DNA of 64,000 bases, taken from assembly GCF_025642975.1 (NCBI RefSeq), contig NZ_JANZKJ010000003.1, forward strand, positions 62,001 to 126,000, in the 5' to 3' direction. A program made the position numbers and the translations under genes. Shown here one piece after another: positions 20,249 through 29,728 of the stretch. The notes under the pieces were generated by a model. The model searched no databases. It had not been told where the DNA came from and saw nothing but the letters and a program-made list of their open reading frames with translations. Numbering within the stretch: the stretch's first letter is position 1; each line of letters starts with the position of its first letter. This DNA is from Pseudomonas sp. RIT-PI-S (GTDB lineage: Bacteria > Pseudomonadota > Gammaproteobacteria > Pseudomonadales > Pseudomonadaceae).

Positions 20249-22000
20249 ATGCTTCGCCCCAGCCCCCATCTCTCGTTACGCGCTCCGAGCCCTTCGCAGA
20301 ACACGTTGTCGTTCTGCGAGGCGAACCCGCGTGACCTGAAGCGATGGATCTCCGAGCTGCCCAAGGCGAACATCGGTGAAACCGCGCGGCTGCTGTACCA
20401 GGGCCTTACCGAGCTGAACCAGCTGGTGACCCCAAGCGAAAACCGCTTGCAACTGCTCGAGCTGCTGCGCCCGGAAGTGTATTACGTGTGCAAGCAGCTG
20501 GAACGGCACTTCCTCAACCAGGCCATCGTGCTGGATGAGCGCGCGCGCAAGGTCGCCAACCTGTGCCAGGCGTTACAGAACCACCTCGCCGCCGGCTACA
20601 AGATCATCGTGGTGCGAGTGGCTTCGGCGAGCCGCGAGCATTCGACCGCGCTGGCGATTTCCGTGCAGCGCGCTGTCCACTGCCTGTACGGCCCGCTGGT
20701 GCGCTCATGCCTGCTGTATTGCCCTGTGCCAGAACGGCTATGGCTGGAGATGCACCACCTGTACCTGGTGGCGTGCGAGCATAAGGTCCAGCACACCTCG
20801 GTAGCCGATGGCCTGGCCCACGGCGTAAAAGCCCTGACGCCCGAGCAGGCCTACGTAGCGGCACTGCTGCTGGGTAGCTCACGATGTAACCAGATGCGCC
20901 AGAGCGCGATCATGCGCCTGGCTGAAATGCTCGAAGGCTGGAGCCAATACGCCCGGGTACAGCCGGCGCTGGCTGCCAGCAGCCTGTTCGCCGTGGCACC
21001 GGCCACCGACGGCCCGCCGCGCTACAAGACCCTCTTCGAAGAAGCGCAGTTGCCCGATCTATTGGGGCTCGATACCACGCTGCTCGCCCACCAGATCAAG
21101 GAATACCTGGCGCTGCCGATCGAGCAACGCCCCCAGGCTCGCCTGCAGGTGCCGGTAGGCGTAAGCACCGACCTGCTGCAACACGTGGCTGCGGCCTGGG
21201 GCAATGTGGCCGAGCGCACGTTCGAGCGCACGCCAGGGCAAGGCAATCTCACGGTGTGTATCGGCATGAGCGCGATGCACTATTACCTGGGCGGAGAGCG
21301 TACCTTCGGCGAGCAGCTCGGCCTGCCGGGGAGCAGCACGTCGGCGCAGTTCAGTGCGCTGGGCAAGCAAGGCGTGTGGGGGCCGGTGATAGAGGTGCCG
21401 GCCCTGGAAGAGATCGAATACCAGCCTGAGCGCCCCGCTGCCCAAGGCCAGGGCCGTGAATTTCCGACCTACAGCCTGCAAATCGTCAACCACAGCCCGG
21501 GCGGTTACTGCCTGGCATGGCGCAAAGAGGTGCCATCCCAGCTGCAGGCGGGCGAACTGGTGGGCATTCAGGACGCCCCGTCACAGGGCTGGAGCGTGGC
21601 GGTGGTGCGCTGGATCCGCCAGGTGCGCGACGGTGGCACGCAGATGGGCATCGAACTGATCGCGCCCCACGCCCAGCCCTGCGGCCTGCAACTGGTGCGC
21701 GGTGACGACCCTCACAGTGAGTACCTCAGAGGCCTGGTGCTGCCGGAGATCCGTGCTATCGACATCCCCGCGACCCTGCTGGCGCCGCGCCTGCCGTTCC
21801 AGGTGGGCCACAAGATCATCCTCAACACCAATGGCGAAGAGCACCGTGCGCAGCTGCTGAAGGGGCTTGCCAGCACGGGCAGCTTCAATCAGTTCGAATA
21901 TCGCTTCGCCGAACAAGCGGCGCCTGCCCCGGCCAAACCCGCCAGCCCAGATGCGGCCAGCCGCGACGAAGACTTCGACTCGCTCTGGCGCGATCTTTAG
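20249..22000 (+). CDS. Conserved PilZ-like protein (family of P. aeruginosa PA4958)
   Basis: I recognise this 583-residue protein by position and content as the conserved gene after psd, but its function is not known to me. The N-terminal two thirds is helical, with no catalytic motif visible. The C-terminal third (from about 400) has beta-rich sequence with NHSPGGYCLAW and GTQMGIEL, resembling the N-x-S-x-G and G-x-x motifs of PilZ domains that bind c-di-GMP; the upstream Arg motif is not clear, so binding is only a guess. An ATG 18 bases earlier is possible, but ATG 20249 has AGGA eight bases upstream. In P. aeruginosa its neighbour is fimX; that gene is absent here. Confidence 0.7.
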   Translation: MLRPSPHLSLRAPSPSQNTLSFCEANPRDLKRWISELPKANIGETARLLYQGLTELNQLVTPSENRLQLLELLRPEVYYVCKQLERHFLNQAIVLDERARKVANLCQALQNHLAAGYKIIVVRVASASREHSTALAISVQRAVHCLYGPLVRSCLLYCPVPERLWLEMHHLYLVACEHKVQHTSVADGLAHGVKALTPEQAYVAALLLGSSRCNQMRQSAIMRLAEMLEGWSQYARVQPALAASSLFAVAPATDGPPRYKTLFEEAQLPDLLGLDTTLLAHQIKEYLALPIEQRPQARLQVPVGVSTDLLQHVAAAWGNVAERTFERTPGQGNLTVCIGMSAMHYYLGGERTFGEQLGLPGSSTSAQFSALGKQGVWGPVIEVPALEEIEYQPERPAAQGQGREFPTYSLQIVNHSPGGYCLAWRKEVPSQLQAGELVGIQDAPSQGWSVAVVRWIRQVRDGGTQMGIELIAPHAQPCGLQLVRGDDPHSEYLRGLVLPEIRAIDIPATLLAPRLPFQVGHKIILNTNGEEHRAQLLKGLASTGSFNQFEYRFAEQAAPAPAKPASPDAASRDEDFDSLWRDL

Positions 22001-22002
22001 CG

Positions 22003-22062
22003 GCAAGCGCTGCTGCTACAACGATTCAGCCCCCGTTAAGCCAATGATTGGCGAGCGCTTGC
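22003..22062. repeat. Nested inverted repeats at the 22-kb synteny break
   Basis: GCAAGCGCT (22003-22011) and AGCGCTTGC (22054-22062) form a perfect 9-base outer stem around a 42-base loop, and inside it GCCAAT-G-ATTGGC (22040-22052) is a second perfect dyad. They follow the PilZ-like gene by three bases. They could be a terminator without a T-run, a protein site or a scar of rearrangement. Confidence 0.35.
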
Positions 22063-22147
22063 GGTGTACTGCGGGGCGGGCCTAAGCTTGTTGATCCTAA
22101 AGAACAGTTACCCCGTTACGCTGGCACAGGCCAGCCCGAGGCTCCCC

Positions 22148-22843
22148 ATGTTTGATGTCGTTTCTTCGAGCAAATGGCCCGCCGGCTACATGATCAACCC
22201 TAACGTCGAGCCCCTCGACCCGAAATGGCTGGGCGAGTTTTCCAAGATCCCCGCCGCGGCGGTAAGCGACTGCCTCGGCCGCAACGTTGGCGGCCTGGGC
22301 CTCAAGGCCTTCCACGGCAACAAGCCGATGCTCGGAAGTGCGCTGACGGTGCGGGTACGCCCGGGCGATAACCTGATGATCCTCAAGGCCATGCAAATGG
22401 CCCGCCCCGGCGACGTGCTGGTTATCGACGGCAGCGCCGACCTCACCCGCGCCGTGTTCGGCGGCATCATGCGAGCCATGGCCTTGAAGGCCGGTATCGC
22501 CGGAGTGGTGATCAACGGCGCGCTGCGCGATGTGGACGAATGGCAAACCGGCGAGCTGCCGGTGTATGCGATTGGCGCGGTACACCGTGGCCCCAGCACC
22601 GATGGCGGGGGCGAGATCAACGTACCGATCTCTTGCGCGGGGATGCTGGTGATGCCCGGCGACCTGATGATCGGCGACGGCGACGGCGTGGTGGCCGCGG
22701 CACGCGCAGAGCTGCCGGAGCTGGTTCAGCGCTGCAACGACCTTCTGGCCCGGGAGCGCGCGACCCTCGAAGGCATTGCCAACGGAACCCTCGACCCAAA
22801 CCGCTTCGACGCTATCCTGCGAGCTAAAGGGTGCCCGATCTGA
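22148..22843 (+). CDS. RraA-family protein (HMG aldolase / oxaloacetate decarboxylase type)
   Basis: A 231-residue protein of the RraA / 4-hydroxy-4-methyl-2-oxoglutarate aldolase family. It has the metal- and substrate-binding NGALRD motif (Arg127, Asp128), the VIDGSADLTRAVFGGIM segment and the IGDGDGVV strand. Family members are either class II pyruvate aldolases of aromatic degradation or the RNase E inhibitor RraA; the 231-residue length with an extended N-terminus fits the enzyme branch better than the short (about 160) RNase E regulator. ATG 22148 follows GAGG. It overlaps the next gene by 13 bases, so it leads a tldD-tldE operon, an unusual pairing for an aldolase. Confidence 0.75.
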   Translation: MFDVVSSSKWPAGYMINPNVEPLDPKWLGEFSKIPAAAVSDCLGRNVGGLGLKAFHGNKPMLGSALTVRVRPGDNLMILKAMQMARPGDVLVIDGSADLTRAVFGGIMRAMALKAGIAGVVINGALRDVDEWQTGELPVYAIGAVHRGPSTDGGGEINVPISCAGMLVMPGDLMIGDGDGVVAAARAELPELVQRCNDLLARERATLEGIANGTLDPNRFDAILRAKGCPI

Positions 22844-24297
22844 GCGGTTCGTTGTTTGCCCTCACGGCGACCCTGCGTCAGCGTTTCGCTGCGCTGAGCA
22901 CGGCGGCGGACGCCCACGTTCTGCGCCATGTACGCCAGGCCAGCCAATACCTGTGCGTACGCCGGAATGTGGCGCAGCCGCCCCAGCTCGCGCTGGATGA
23001 AGGCGCCATGCTCGTTGCAAGGGTCGGCGGCTGCGAAGCCTATGCAGCTACCAGCGACCTGTCCCAAACGGGGTTGCAGCGCGCCCTCGACCGTGCCGAG
23101 GCGCTCGCCCGCGACCTGGCCCGCTTCAACCTGGTAAACACCACCGCGCTGGCGCCGGCCGAGGGCTGCCACGACTACCTCGCCCCCGGGGTAACGCAGC
23201 CTTTTGCCAGCGTGCGCGATTGCCTTGGGGTGCTGCTGGCAGAAGCTGGGCAGGTGCCGACGGATCCTCGTTTTGCCAGCTGGGAGACCGGCCTTGGCGT
23301 AACCGAGCTGGAACAGCTGTATTTCAATAGCGCGGGTGCCGAGCTGCGCCAGGCGTTTCGCTTCGTGTACCCAGGTGTGAGCGTAACTGCCGCCGATGCT
23401 AGCGACAGCCAAACCCGCACCCTGGGCCGGGAAAACTTCGGCCAGCAAGGCGGCATGGACGTGCTCGAACGCATTGCCATGACGGGTAGTGCCGCGCGGG
23501 TGGCCGACGAAGCGCTGCAGCTGCTGCTCGCCCCCAATGCGCCAGCGGGAGTGCGCGATCTTTTACTGATGCCAGACCAAATGACCCTGCAGATTCACGA
23601 GTCCATCGGCCACCCGTTGGAGCTGGACCGCATTCTGGGGGACGAGCGCAATTACGCCGGCACCAGCTTCGTGCGCGCAGAAGACTTCGGCAACCTGCGC
23701 TACGGTTCCCCCCTGTTGAATGTCACCTTCGATCCCTCGCTGCCGGAACAGCTTGCCAGCTATGGCTTCGACGACGAGGGCACCGCCGCGAGCAAGGCCT
23801 GGCTGATCCGCGATGGCATTCTTCAGCGGCCGCTGGGCAGCGCTTTGTCTGCCCTGCGCAGCGGCCTGCCTGGCGTGGCCAATAGCCGGGCCTCGAGCTG
23901 GAACCGCCCGCCCATCGACCGTATGGCTAACCTTAATATCGAGCCTGGCAATGAATCGCTCCAAGCGATGATCGGCCGGGTGGAGCGCGGCATCCTGATG
24001 CAAACCAACCGCTCCTGGTCCATCGACGATGCTCGCAACAAGTTCCAGTTCGGTTGCCAATGGGGCCAGTTGATTGAGAACGGAGCCTTGGGCGCGGTGG
24101 TGAAGAACCCAAATTACCGAGGCATTTCCGCTAACTTCTGGCGCAGCCTCAAAGGCGTGGGCGACCGGCATACCTTCGAGGTGCTCGGCACGCCTTACTG
24201 TGGCAAGGGGGAACCTAACCAGGTGATCCGAGTGGGCCATGCCTCGCCGGCTTGCCTGTTTGCCGACATCGACGTGTTTGGCGGGCGGGAAGCATGA
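22831..24297 (+). CDS. TldD-like metalloprotease subunit
   Basis: Subunit of the TldD/TldE heterodimeric zinc protease, which trims unfolded or ribosomally made peptides (microcin B17 precursor and CcdA in E. coli). The 488-residue protein has the zinc motif HESIGH (256-261) of the HExxxH type and a late Cys in ASPAC (about 475) that fits the third ligand, plus FGNLRYGSPLLNVTFDP and GILMQTNRSWSIDDARNKFQ typical of the active subunit. It starts with GTG inside the rraA-like gene; a TTG seven codons later is an alternative. Its sequence appears distinct from a typical housekeeping TldD, so it may be a second copy in the genome. Confidence 0.85.
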   Translation: MPDLSGSLFALTATLRQRFAALSTAADAHVLRHVRQASQYLCVRRNVAQPPQLALDEGAMLVARVGGCEAYAATSDLSQTGLQRALDRAEALARDLARFNLVNTTALAPAEGCHDYLAPGVTQPFASVRDCLGVLLAEAGQVPTDPRFASWETGLGVTELEQLYFNSAGAELRQAFRFVYPGVSVTAADASDSQTRTLGRENFGQQGGMDVLERIAMTGSAARVADEALQLLLAPNAPAGVRDLLLMPDQMTLQIHESIGHPLELDRILGDERNYAGTSFVRAEDFGNLRYGSPLLNVTFDPSLPEQLASYGFDDEGTAASKAWLIRDGILQRPLGSALSALRSGLPGVANSRASSWNRPPIDRMANLNIEPGNESLQAMIGRVERGILMQTNRSWSIDDARNKFQFGCQWGQLIENGALGAVVKNPNYRGISANFWRSLKGVGDRHTFEVLGTPYCGKGEPNQVIRVGHASPACLFADIDVFGGREA

Positions 24298-25619
24298 ACG
24301 CAGACCGTTTCGAGCAGATTGCCCACGCCGCCTTCGCTGGCCTCGGCAGTGGCGAGCACCTGAGCCTTTCTCTGGCAGCGGAAACCTCGGAATTCATCCG
24401 CTTCAACCAAGCCTTGGTTCGCCAGGCGGGGCACGTGCGCCAAGCGGTGCTGACCCTCGTGCTGGACGATGGCGAGCGAGAGGCCAGCCTGCAATTGACC
24501 TTGGCCGGGGGCCGCGAGGACGTGGAGCACGTGCAGAACGGGGTCTCGCGGCTGCGGCAACTGCTGCCGCTGTTGCCGGCTGATCCCTGGCTGGCGCTGA
24601 ACCGTGAGCGCTGGGAAGTGCGCGGCACGGTGCACGCAGCCCCAGCCGAGGTGCAGGCGGCAGCGGTAGCGCGGGAGGTGTGCGACGCCGCCAAAGGGCT
24701 GGACCTGGTCGGCGTTCTGGCCAGCGGGCCGATCTACAGGGGTTTTGCCAGCAGCGCTGGTGCATTCGGCTGGCACCAGGCTAGCAACCTGCACCTGGAC
24801 TGGAGCCTGTTCCACCGCAACGGCCAGGCGGTTAAGAGCACATTGGCAACCTCCGCCTGGAACCCCGAAGTCTTCCACCAACGGCTCAGCCAGGGGCGTG
24901 AGCAACTGAGCTACCTTGGCTTGCCCGCGATCACGGTCAAGCCTGGCGACCACCGCGCGTACCTCGCCCCCGCCGCCATGGCCGAATTGTTCGGCATGTT
25001 GGCTGAGGGCGGCTTTTCCGCTCAGGCGCTCGCCAGCCAGGCAAGCCCTTTGCAAAAGCTGTATGCCGGCCAGGCGCGGCTCAGCCCTCAAATTACGTTG
25101 AACGAGCAGGTCACCGGCTCGCTTAGCCCGGCCTTCAGCGACGAAGGGCGCGAACGGCAAAACCTGGCGCTGATCGTAGCCGGCCAGGCCGGTGAGCGGC
25201 TCACCAATAGCCGCAGCGCCGTTGAATACTCGCTGCCCTGCAACGGCGCGGACCCGCGTGAAACCCCCGTCGCGCTTGACCTGGCGGCGGGCGAACTGGC
25301 GCAGGCCAGCGTGCTGTCCGCCCTTGGCCGCGGGCTGTACATCAACAACCTGTGGTACCTGAACTACTCCGACCTGCCGGCGGCCCGCCTGACCGGCCTC
25401 ACCCGCTTCGCCACTTTTTGGGTGGAAGACGGTCAGATCCTGGGCCCGGTCGATACCATGCGCTTCGATGACAGCGCCTATGACCTGCTGGGAGACCAAC
25501 TGCTGGCGCTGACCCAAGAGCGCGAGCTGATCGTTTCCACCGATACGTACGAGCAACGCCATACCGCTTCAAGCCACTTGCCCGGCGCACTGGTCAGCCG
25601 CCTGCGGTTGACGCTCTGA
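24294..25619 (+). CDS. TldE/PmbA-like protease subunit
   Basis: Partner subunit of the TldD-like protein just upstream; TldE subunits share the fold but lack the zinc site and shape the substrate channel. The 441-residue product starts MNADRFEQIAHAAFAG, shows no HExxxH, and has the C-terminal LGRGLYINNLWYLNYSDLPAARLTGLTRF segment broken into typical TldE strands. ATG 24294 overlaps the TldD stop as ATGA, so the two are coupled at translation, as expected for a heterodimer. No small peptide gene that could be a dedicated substrate is visible next to it. Confidence 0.83.
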   Translation: MNADRFEQIAHAAFAGLGSGEHLSLSLAAETSEFIRFNQALVRQAGHVRQAVLTLVLDDGEREASLQLTLAGGREDVEHVQNGVSRLRQLLPLLPADPWLALNRERWEVRGTVHAAPAEVQAAAVAREVCDAAKGLDLVGVLASGPIYRGFASSAGAFGWHQASNLHLDWSLFHRNGQAVKSTLATSAWNPEVFHQRLSQGREQLSYLGLPAITVKPGDHRAYLAPAAMAELFGMLAEGGFSAQALASQASPLQKLYAGQARLSPQITLNEQVTGSLSPAFSDEGRERQNLALIVAGQAGERLTNSRSAVEYSLPCNGADPRETPVALDLAAGELAQASVLSALGRGLYINNLWYLNYSDLPAARLTGLTRFATFWVEDGQILGPVDTMRFDDSAYDLLGDQLLALTQERELIVSTDTYEQRHTASSHLPGALVSRLRLTL

Positions 25620-25670
25620 TGCCCTGGGGAGCGGCCATCATCCGCAGTGCTCCCCACTCAGAGAGGTGCC

Positions 25671-27098
25671 ATGCCTAGCTCCGCCCCCCTTGACCCCGCC
25701 ACAGCCCGCTGGATCCCCTGGGTCGTAGCGATTGCCTTCTTCATGCAATCGCTCGACGGCACCATTCTCAACACCGCGCTGCCAGCCATGGCCCGTGACT
25801 TGGCCGAGGACCCCCTGCGCATGCAGTCGGTGGTGATCGCCTACATGTTGACCGTGGCGTTGTTGATCCCGGCATCGGGGTGGGTCGCCGACCGCTTCGG
25901 GATCAAGCGGGTGTTCTTCAGCGCGATCGCTTTGTTCACCTTTGGCTCGCTGGTGTGTGCGGTGTCGCCCAGCCTGCCGATGCTGGTCGCCGCGCGCGTG
26001 TTGCAAGGCCTGGGCGGTGCCCTGCTGCTGCCGGTGGGTAGGCTGGTGGTCTTGCGGGCCTATCCCCGCTCAGAGCTGGTGCGCATCATGAGCTTCATCA
26101 CCGTGCCCGGGCTGCTAGGCCCGCTGATGGGGCCAACGCTAGGCGGCTGGATGGTGGAATACCTCACCTGGCACTGGATCTTCCTGATCAACCTGCCAGT
26201 GGGCATTCTGGGTTGCATGGCGGTGCACCGCTTGCTGCCGGAGCTGCCCGGTGGCGGTCGAACGCGCTTCGACGGCTTGGGCTTTGGCCTGTTCGGCGCG
26301 GCCATGGTGCTGATCACCATTGCCATGGAAGGCCTGGGCGAGCTCAACCTGCCCCATTTGCGGGTGATGCTGCTGCTCTTCGCCGGCATGGCCTGTCTGG
26401 CCGCTTACTGGCTGCGCGCAGTGCATATGGAAGCGCCGTTGTTCTCCGCCCGCCTGTTCCGCACCCGCAGCTTCGCCGTAGGCATCCTGGGCAACCTTTT
26501 CGCCCGGCTTGGCTCGGGCGCACTGCCCTTCCTGGTGCCCTTGCTGTTGCAAGTGGGTATGGGTTATTCGCCCTCCCAGGCCGGGATGAGCATGATCCCC
26601 TTGGCTGCGGCGGCAATGCTTGCCAAATCTCTGGCGCGCCCGCTGATCGAGCGCTTTGGCTATCGAGGAATTCTCACCGCCAACACCCTGGCCCTGGGCG
26701 TGCTACTGGCCAGCCTGGGCCTGGTGGACGCCGACACGCCTTACCCTTTGCTGCTAGCGCACCTGGCCGTATTGGGCGCGATCAACTCCATGCAGTTCAC
26801 CGCCATGAACACCGTCACCCTCATCGACCTGGGCGACCAGGAGGCCAGCAGCGGCAACAGCTTGCTCTCGGTGGTGGCGCAGCTGTCCATGAGCCTGGGC
26901 GTCGCCTGCGCCGGTGCTCTGTTGGGCGGCTTCGAGTCCTCCATCGGGCGCGACGGCGTGGACAACATCCTAGGGGCGTTCCATCTCACCTTCCTGACCA
27001 TCGGCTTGATGGCCATGTTCGCGGCGACCATCTTCGTTCAGCTGTCACCCGACGTCGGCCGCCGCGCTGTTCGTCCGCCTCCAGGGCCAGACGCATAG
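25671..27098 (+). CDS. mdtD: MFS efflux transporter, DHA2 family (MdtD/HsrA-like)
   Basis: Inner-membrane drug/proton antiporter with 14 predicted membrane helices in 475 residues. It has the DHA2 signature in helix 1 (MQSLDGTILNTALPAMA), motif A GWVADRFGIKRVF after helix 2 and ARVLQGLGGALLLPVGR in helix 4. The ATG at 25671 has a GAGAGG site; an upstream in-frame TTG-type extension is unlikely. It starts 51 bases after the tldE-like gene, so it may share its transcript and could export a product of that operon, but a stand-alone pump is just as likely. Confidence 0.85.
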   Translation: MPSSAPLDPATARWIPWVVAIAFFMQSLDGTILNTALPAMARDLAEDPLRMQSVVIAYMLTVALLIPASGWVADRFGIKRVFFSAIALFTFGSLVCAVSPSLPMLVAARVLQGLGGALLLPVGRLVVLRAYPRSELVRIMSFITVPGLLGPLMGPTLGGWMVEYLTWHWIFLINLPVGILGCMAVHRLLPELPGGGRTRFDGLGFGLFGAAMVLITIAMEGLGELNLPHLRVMLLLFAGMACLAAYWLRAVHMEAPLFSARLFRTRSFAVGILGNLFARLGSGALPFLVPLLLQVGMGYSPSQAGMSMIPLAAAAMLAKSLARPLIERFGYRGILTANTLALGVLLASLGLVDADTPYPLLLAHLAVLGAINSMQFTAMNTVTLIDLGDQEASSGNSLLSVVAQLSMSLGVACAGALLGGFESSIGRDGVDNILGAFHLTFLTIGLMAMFAATIFVQLSPDVGRRAVRPPPGPDA

Positions 27099-27153
27099 GG
27101 AGTTCGGCCACGGGCTGCTAAACTGCGCCACATTTTTTTTGCAGGACCGCTCC

Positions 27154-28533
27154 GTGACCGCCACCGCCTTCGAAACCCTGCCGCTGTCGCCAGCGATGCT
27201 CGCCAATCTGGCATCGCTGGGCTACACGCAAATGACACCGATCCAGGCGCATAGCCTGCCGGTCATCCTCGAGGGCGCCGACCTGATCGCCCAGGCCAGC
27301 ACCGGCAGCGGCAAAACCGCCGCCTTCGGCATCGGCCTGCTCAACCCGATCAACCCGCGCTACTTCGGCTGCCAGGCCTTGGTGCTGTGCCCTACACGGG
27401 AGTTGGCCGACCAGGTGGCCAAAGAGCTGCGCCGGCTGGCCCGCGCCGAGGACAACATCAAGGTGCTGACGCTGTGCGGCGGCGTGCCCTTCGGCCCGCA
27501 AGTGGGTTCGCTGGAGCATGGCGCGCACATCATCGTCGGCACCCCCGGGCGGGTGCAGCAGCACCTGGATAAAGGCACCCTGGTGTTGAGCGGCCTCAAT
27601 ACGCTGGTGCTCGACGAAGCCGATCGCATGCTGGACATGGGTTTCGTCGACGCCATCTCGGCGATCATCGAGCAAACCCCCAGCCGGCGGCAAACGCTGC
27701 TGTTTTCGGCGACCTACCCGAGCGGTATCGAGGCGCTGGCAGCGCGGTTCATGCGCAACCCACGCACGGTCAAGGTGGCGGCCCTGCACGACGATCGCAA
27801 GATCGAACAGCGCTTCTATGAAGTGGATGCCGAGCAACGCCTGAGCTCGGTGCTCAAAGTGCTGGGGCACTTCCGGCCCCAGAGCTGCGTGGCGTTCTGC
27901 TTCACCCGCCAGCAGTGCCAGGAGCTTACCGACCTGCTGACCAGCAAAGGCATCAGCGCCAGCGCCCTGCATGGCGACATGGAACAGCGGGATCGCGACC
28001 AGGTACTGGCGCTGTTCGCCAACCGCTCGACCACGGTCATGGTCGCCACGGACGTGGCCGCGCGCGGTATCGACATCGAAGGCCTGGACCTGGTCATCAA
28101 CGTGGAGCTGGCCCGGGATGCGGAGATTCATATTCACCGCATCGGCCGCACCGGCCGTGCCGGCGAAAGCGGCATAGCGGTGAGCCTGGTGGCGCCGGCC
28201 GAGGCGCACCGCGCCCAAGCCATCGAAGCGCTGCAGAAGGCCCAGGTGAACTGGCGCCCGCTGGAAGAGCTGAAAAACCGTGGCGACGGCCCGCTGGTGC
28301 CACCGATGGCGACCTTGTGCATCGCTGGTGGGCGCAAGGACAAGGTGCGCCCTGGAGACATCCTGGGCGCGCTCACAGGTGACGCCGGCATTCCAGGCGC
28401 CCAGGTCGGCAAGATCGCCATCTTCGACTACCAGGCGTTCGTGGCGGTGGAGCGCGGGGTCGCCAAGCAAGCCCTGGACCGCCTCAACAAGGGCAAGATC
28501 AAAGGCCGCTCCCTGCGGGTGCGCCTGCTGTGA
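27154..28533 (+). CDS. dbpA: ATP-dependent RNA helicase DbpA
   Basis: DEAD-box helicase that acts at helix 92 of 23S rRNA in 50S assembly. The 459-residue protein has the Q motif (MTPIQAHSLP), motif I ASTGSGKTAAFG, DEAD, SAT, ARGIDIEGLD and HRIGRTGRAGE, and a C-terminal DbpA RNA-binding domain (about 385-459) with VGKIAIFDYQAFVAVE. The start is GTG 27154 after an AGGA site; an in-frame TTG five codons upstream is less likely. An eight-T run lies upstream at 27133-27140. The next gene overlaps its stop (GTGA). Confidence 0.95.
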   Translation: MTATAFETLPLSPAMLANLASLGYTQMTPIQAHSLPVILEGADLIAQASTGSGKTAAFGIGLLNPINPRYFGCQALVLCPTRELADQVAKELRRLARAEDNIKVLTLCGGVPFGPQVGSLEHGAHIIVGTPGRVQQHLDKGTLVLSGLNTLVLDEADRMLDMGFVDAISAIIEQTPSRRQTLLFSATYPSGIEALAARFMRNPRTVKVAALHDDRKIEQRFYEVDAEQRLSSVLKVLGHFRPQSCVAFCFTRQQCQELTDLLTSKGISASALHGDMEQRDRDQVLALFANRSTTVMVATDVAARGIDIEGLDLVINVELARDAEIHIHRIGRTGRAGESGIAVSLVAPAEAHRAQAIEALQKAQVNWRPLEELKNRGDGPLVPPMATLCIAGGRKDKVRPGDILGALTGDAGIPGAQVGKIAIFDYQAFVAVERGVAKQALDRLNKGKIKGRSLRVRLL

Positions 28534-29705
28534 CCCTAGACGTCATCGTTCTTGGCGCTGGCGCCGCCGGGCTAATGTGCGCCGCCACCGCGGCCGCGCG
28601 TGGGCGTAGGGTGCTGGTGCTGGACCACGCCAACAAAGCCGGGAAGAAGATCCTGATGTCTGGCGGCGGCCGCTGCAATTTCACCAACCTGTATACGGAG
28701 CCTGCCAACTTCCTTTCGCAGAACCCGCACTTCTGCAAGTCGGCCCTGGCGCGCTATACGCAGTGGGATTTCATCGGCCTGGTAGCGGGGTATGGCGTGC
28801 CTTACCACGAGAAGAAACTCGGCCAGCTGTTCTGCGACAACAAGGCCAGCGACATCCTCGGCCTGCTGCTGGCTGAATGCGAACGCACCGGCGCCGAGGT
28901 GCGCTTGAACACCAGTGTGCAGGAGGTGGCCACAGTAGCCGGGGGCTATCGCCTGCTCACCAGTGGTGGGGCCCTGAATTGCCAATCGCTGGTGGTGGCC
29001 ACCGGCGGGCTGTCCATTCCTACCCTGGGCGCCACCGGCTTCGGCTATCAGCTGGCACGGCAATTTGGCCACAACGTGCTGCCCACCCGTGCCGGGCTGG
29101 TGCCCTTCACTATCACCGACCAGCTCAAGGCACTGTGCACCGAGCTGAGCGGTACTTCGGTAGACTGCATCGCCAGTTGTAACGGGCAGAGTTTCCGAGA
29201 AAACCTGTTGTTCACCCATCGCGGGCTGAGTGGCCCAGCGATTTTGCAGGTGTCGTCGTTCTGGGCGCCGGGCGATACGGTCAGCATCAACCTGTTGCCG
29301 GACCATAACGCCCTGGATTGGCTACAGGCCCAGCAGGCAGAACGGCCCAATGCAGAGCTGCGCACCGTGCTGGGCGACCTGTTCACCCGCAAGATGGCGC
29401 AATTGTTGTGCGAGCAGTGGTTCGAATCCCGCCCGATGAAGCAATACACCCCGCCGCAGTTGCAGGCACTGGCAGCCCAGCTCAGCGAGTGGCAACTGGT
29501 GCCAGCCGGTACCGAAGGCTATCGCACCGCCGAGGTCACCCTGGGCGGCGTCGATACGCGCGAAGTGTCGTCCAAGACGCTCGAATCCCTGAAAAGCCCA
29601 GGGCTGTATTTCATCGGCGAAGTGCTGGACGTCACCGGGCACCTGGGTGGTTTTAACTTCCAGTGGGCCTGGGCATCGGGGCATGCGGCGGGTGAGGTGT
29701 GTTGA
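28530..29705 (+). CDS. YhiN/HI0933-family FAD-dependent flavoprotein
   Basis: A 391-residue flavoprotein of the HI0933 (BaiN/YhiN) family, whose members bind FAD and NAD(P) but mostly have no assigned substrate. It has the dinucleotide motif GAGAAGLMCA (9-18), GKKILMSGGGRCNFTN (about 39-54), the VVATGGLSIPTLGATG middle motif and the FIGEVLDVTGHLGGFNFQWAWASG C-terminal FAD motif split over two strands. It starts with GTG overlapping the dbpA stop by four bases, so the two are coupled. Confidence 0.88.
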   Translation: MTLDVIVLGAGAAGLMCAATAAARGRRVLVLDHANKAGKKILMSGGGRCNFTNLYTEPANFLSQNPHFCKSALARYTQWDFIGLVAGYGVPYHEKKLGQLFCDNKASDILGLLLAECERTGAEVRLNTSVQEVATVAGGYRLLTSGGALNCQSLVVATGGLSIPTLGATGFGYQLARQFGHNVLPTRAGLVPFTITDQLKALCTELSGTSVDCIASCNGQSFRENLLFTHRGLSGPAILQVSSFWAPGDTVSINLLPDHNALDWLQAQQAERPNAELRTVLGDLFTRKMAQLLCEQWFESRPMKQYTPPQLQALAAQLSEWQLVPAGTEGYRTAEVTLGGVDTREVSSKTLESLKSPGLYFIGEVLDVTGHLGGFNFQWAWASGHAAGEVC

Positions 29706-29728
29706 GGCGGGCGGACGTTTGACGGTTA

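Noticed and set aside
22831..25619. Calling the pair the housekeeping tldD and pmbA
   Set aside because: Family is clear but the operon context with an RraA-like gene differs from the separate housekeeping genes I know, so no gene symbols were assigned.
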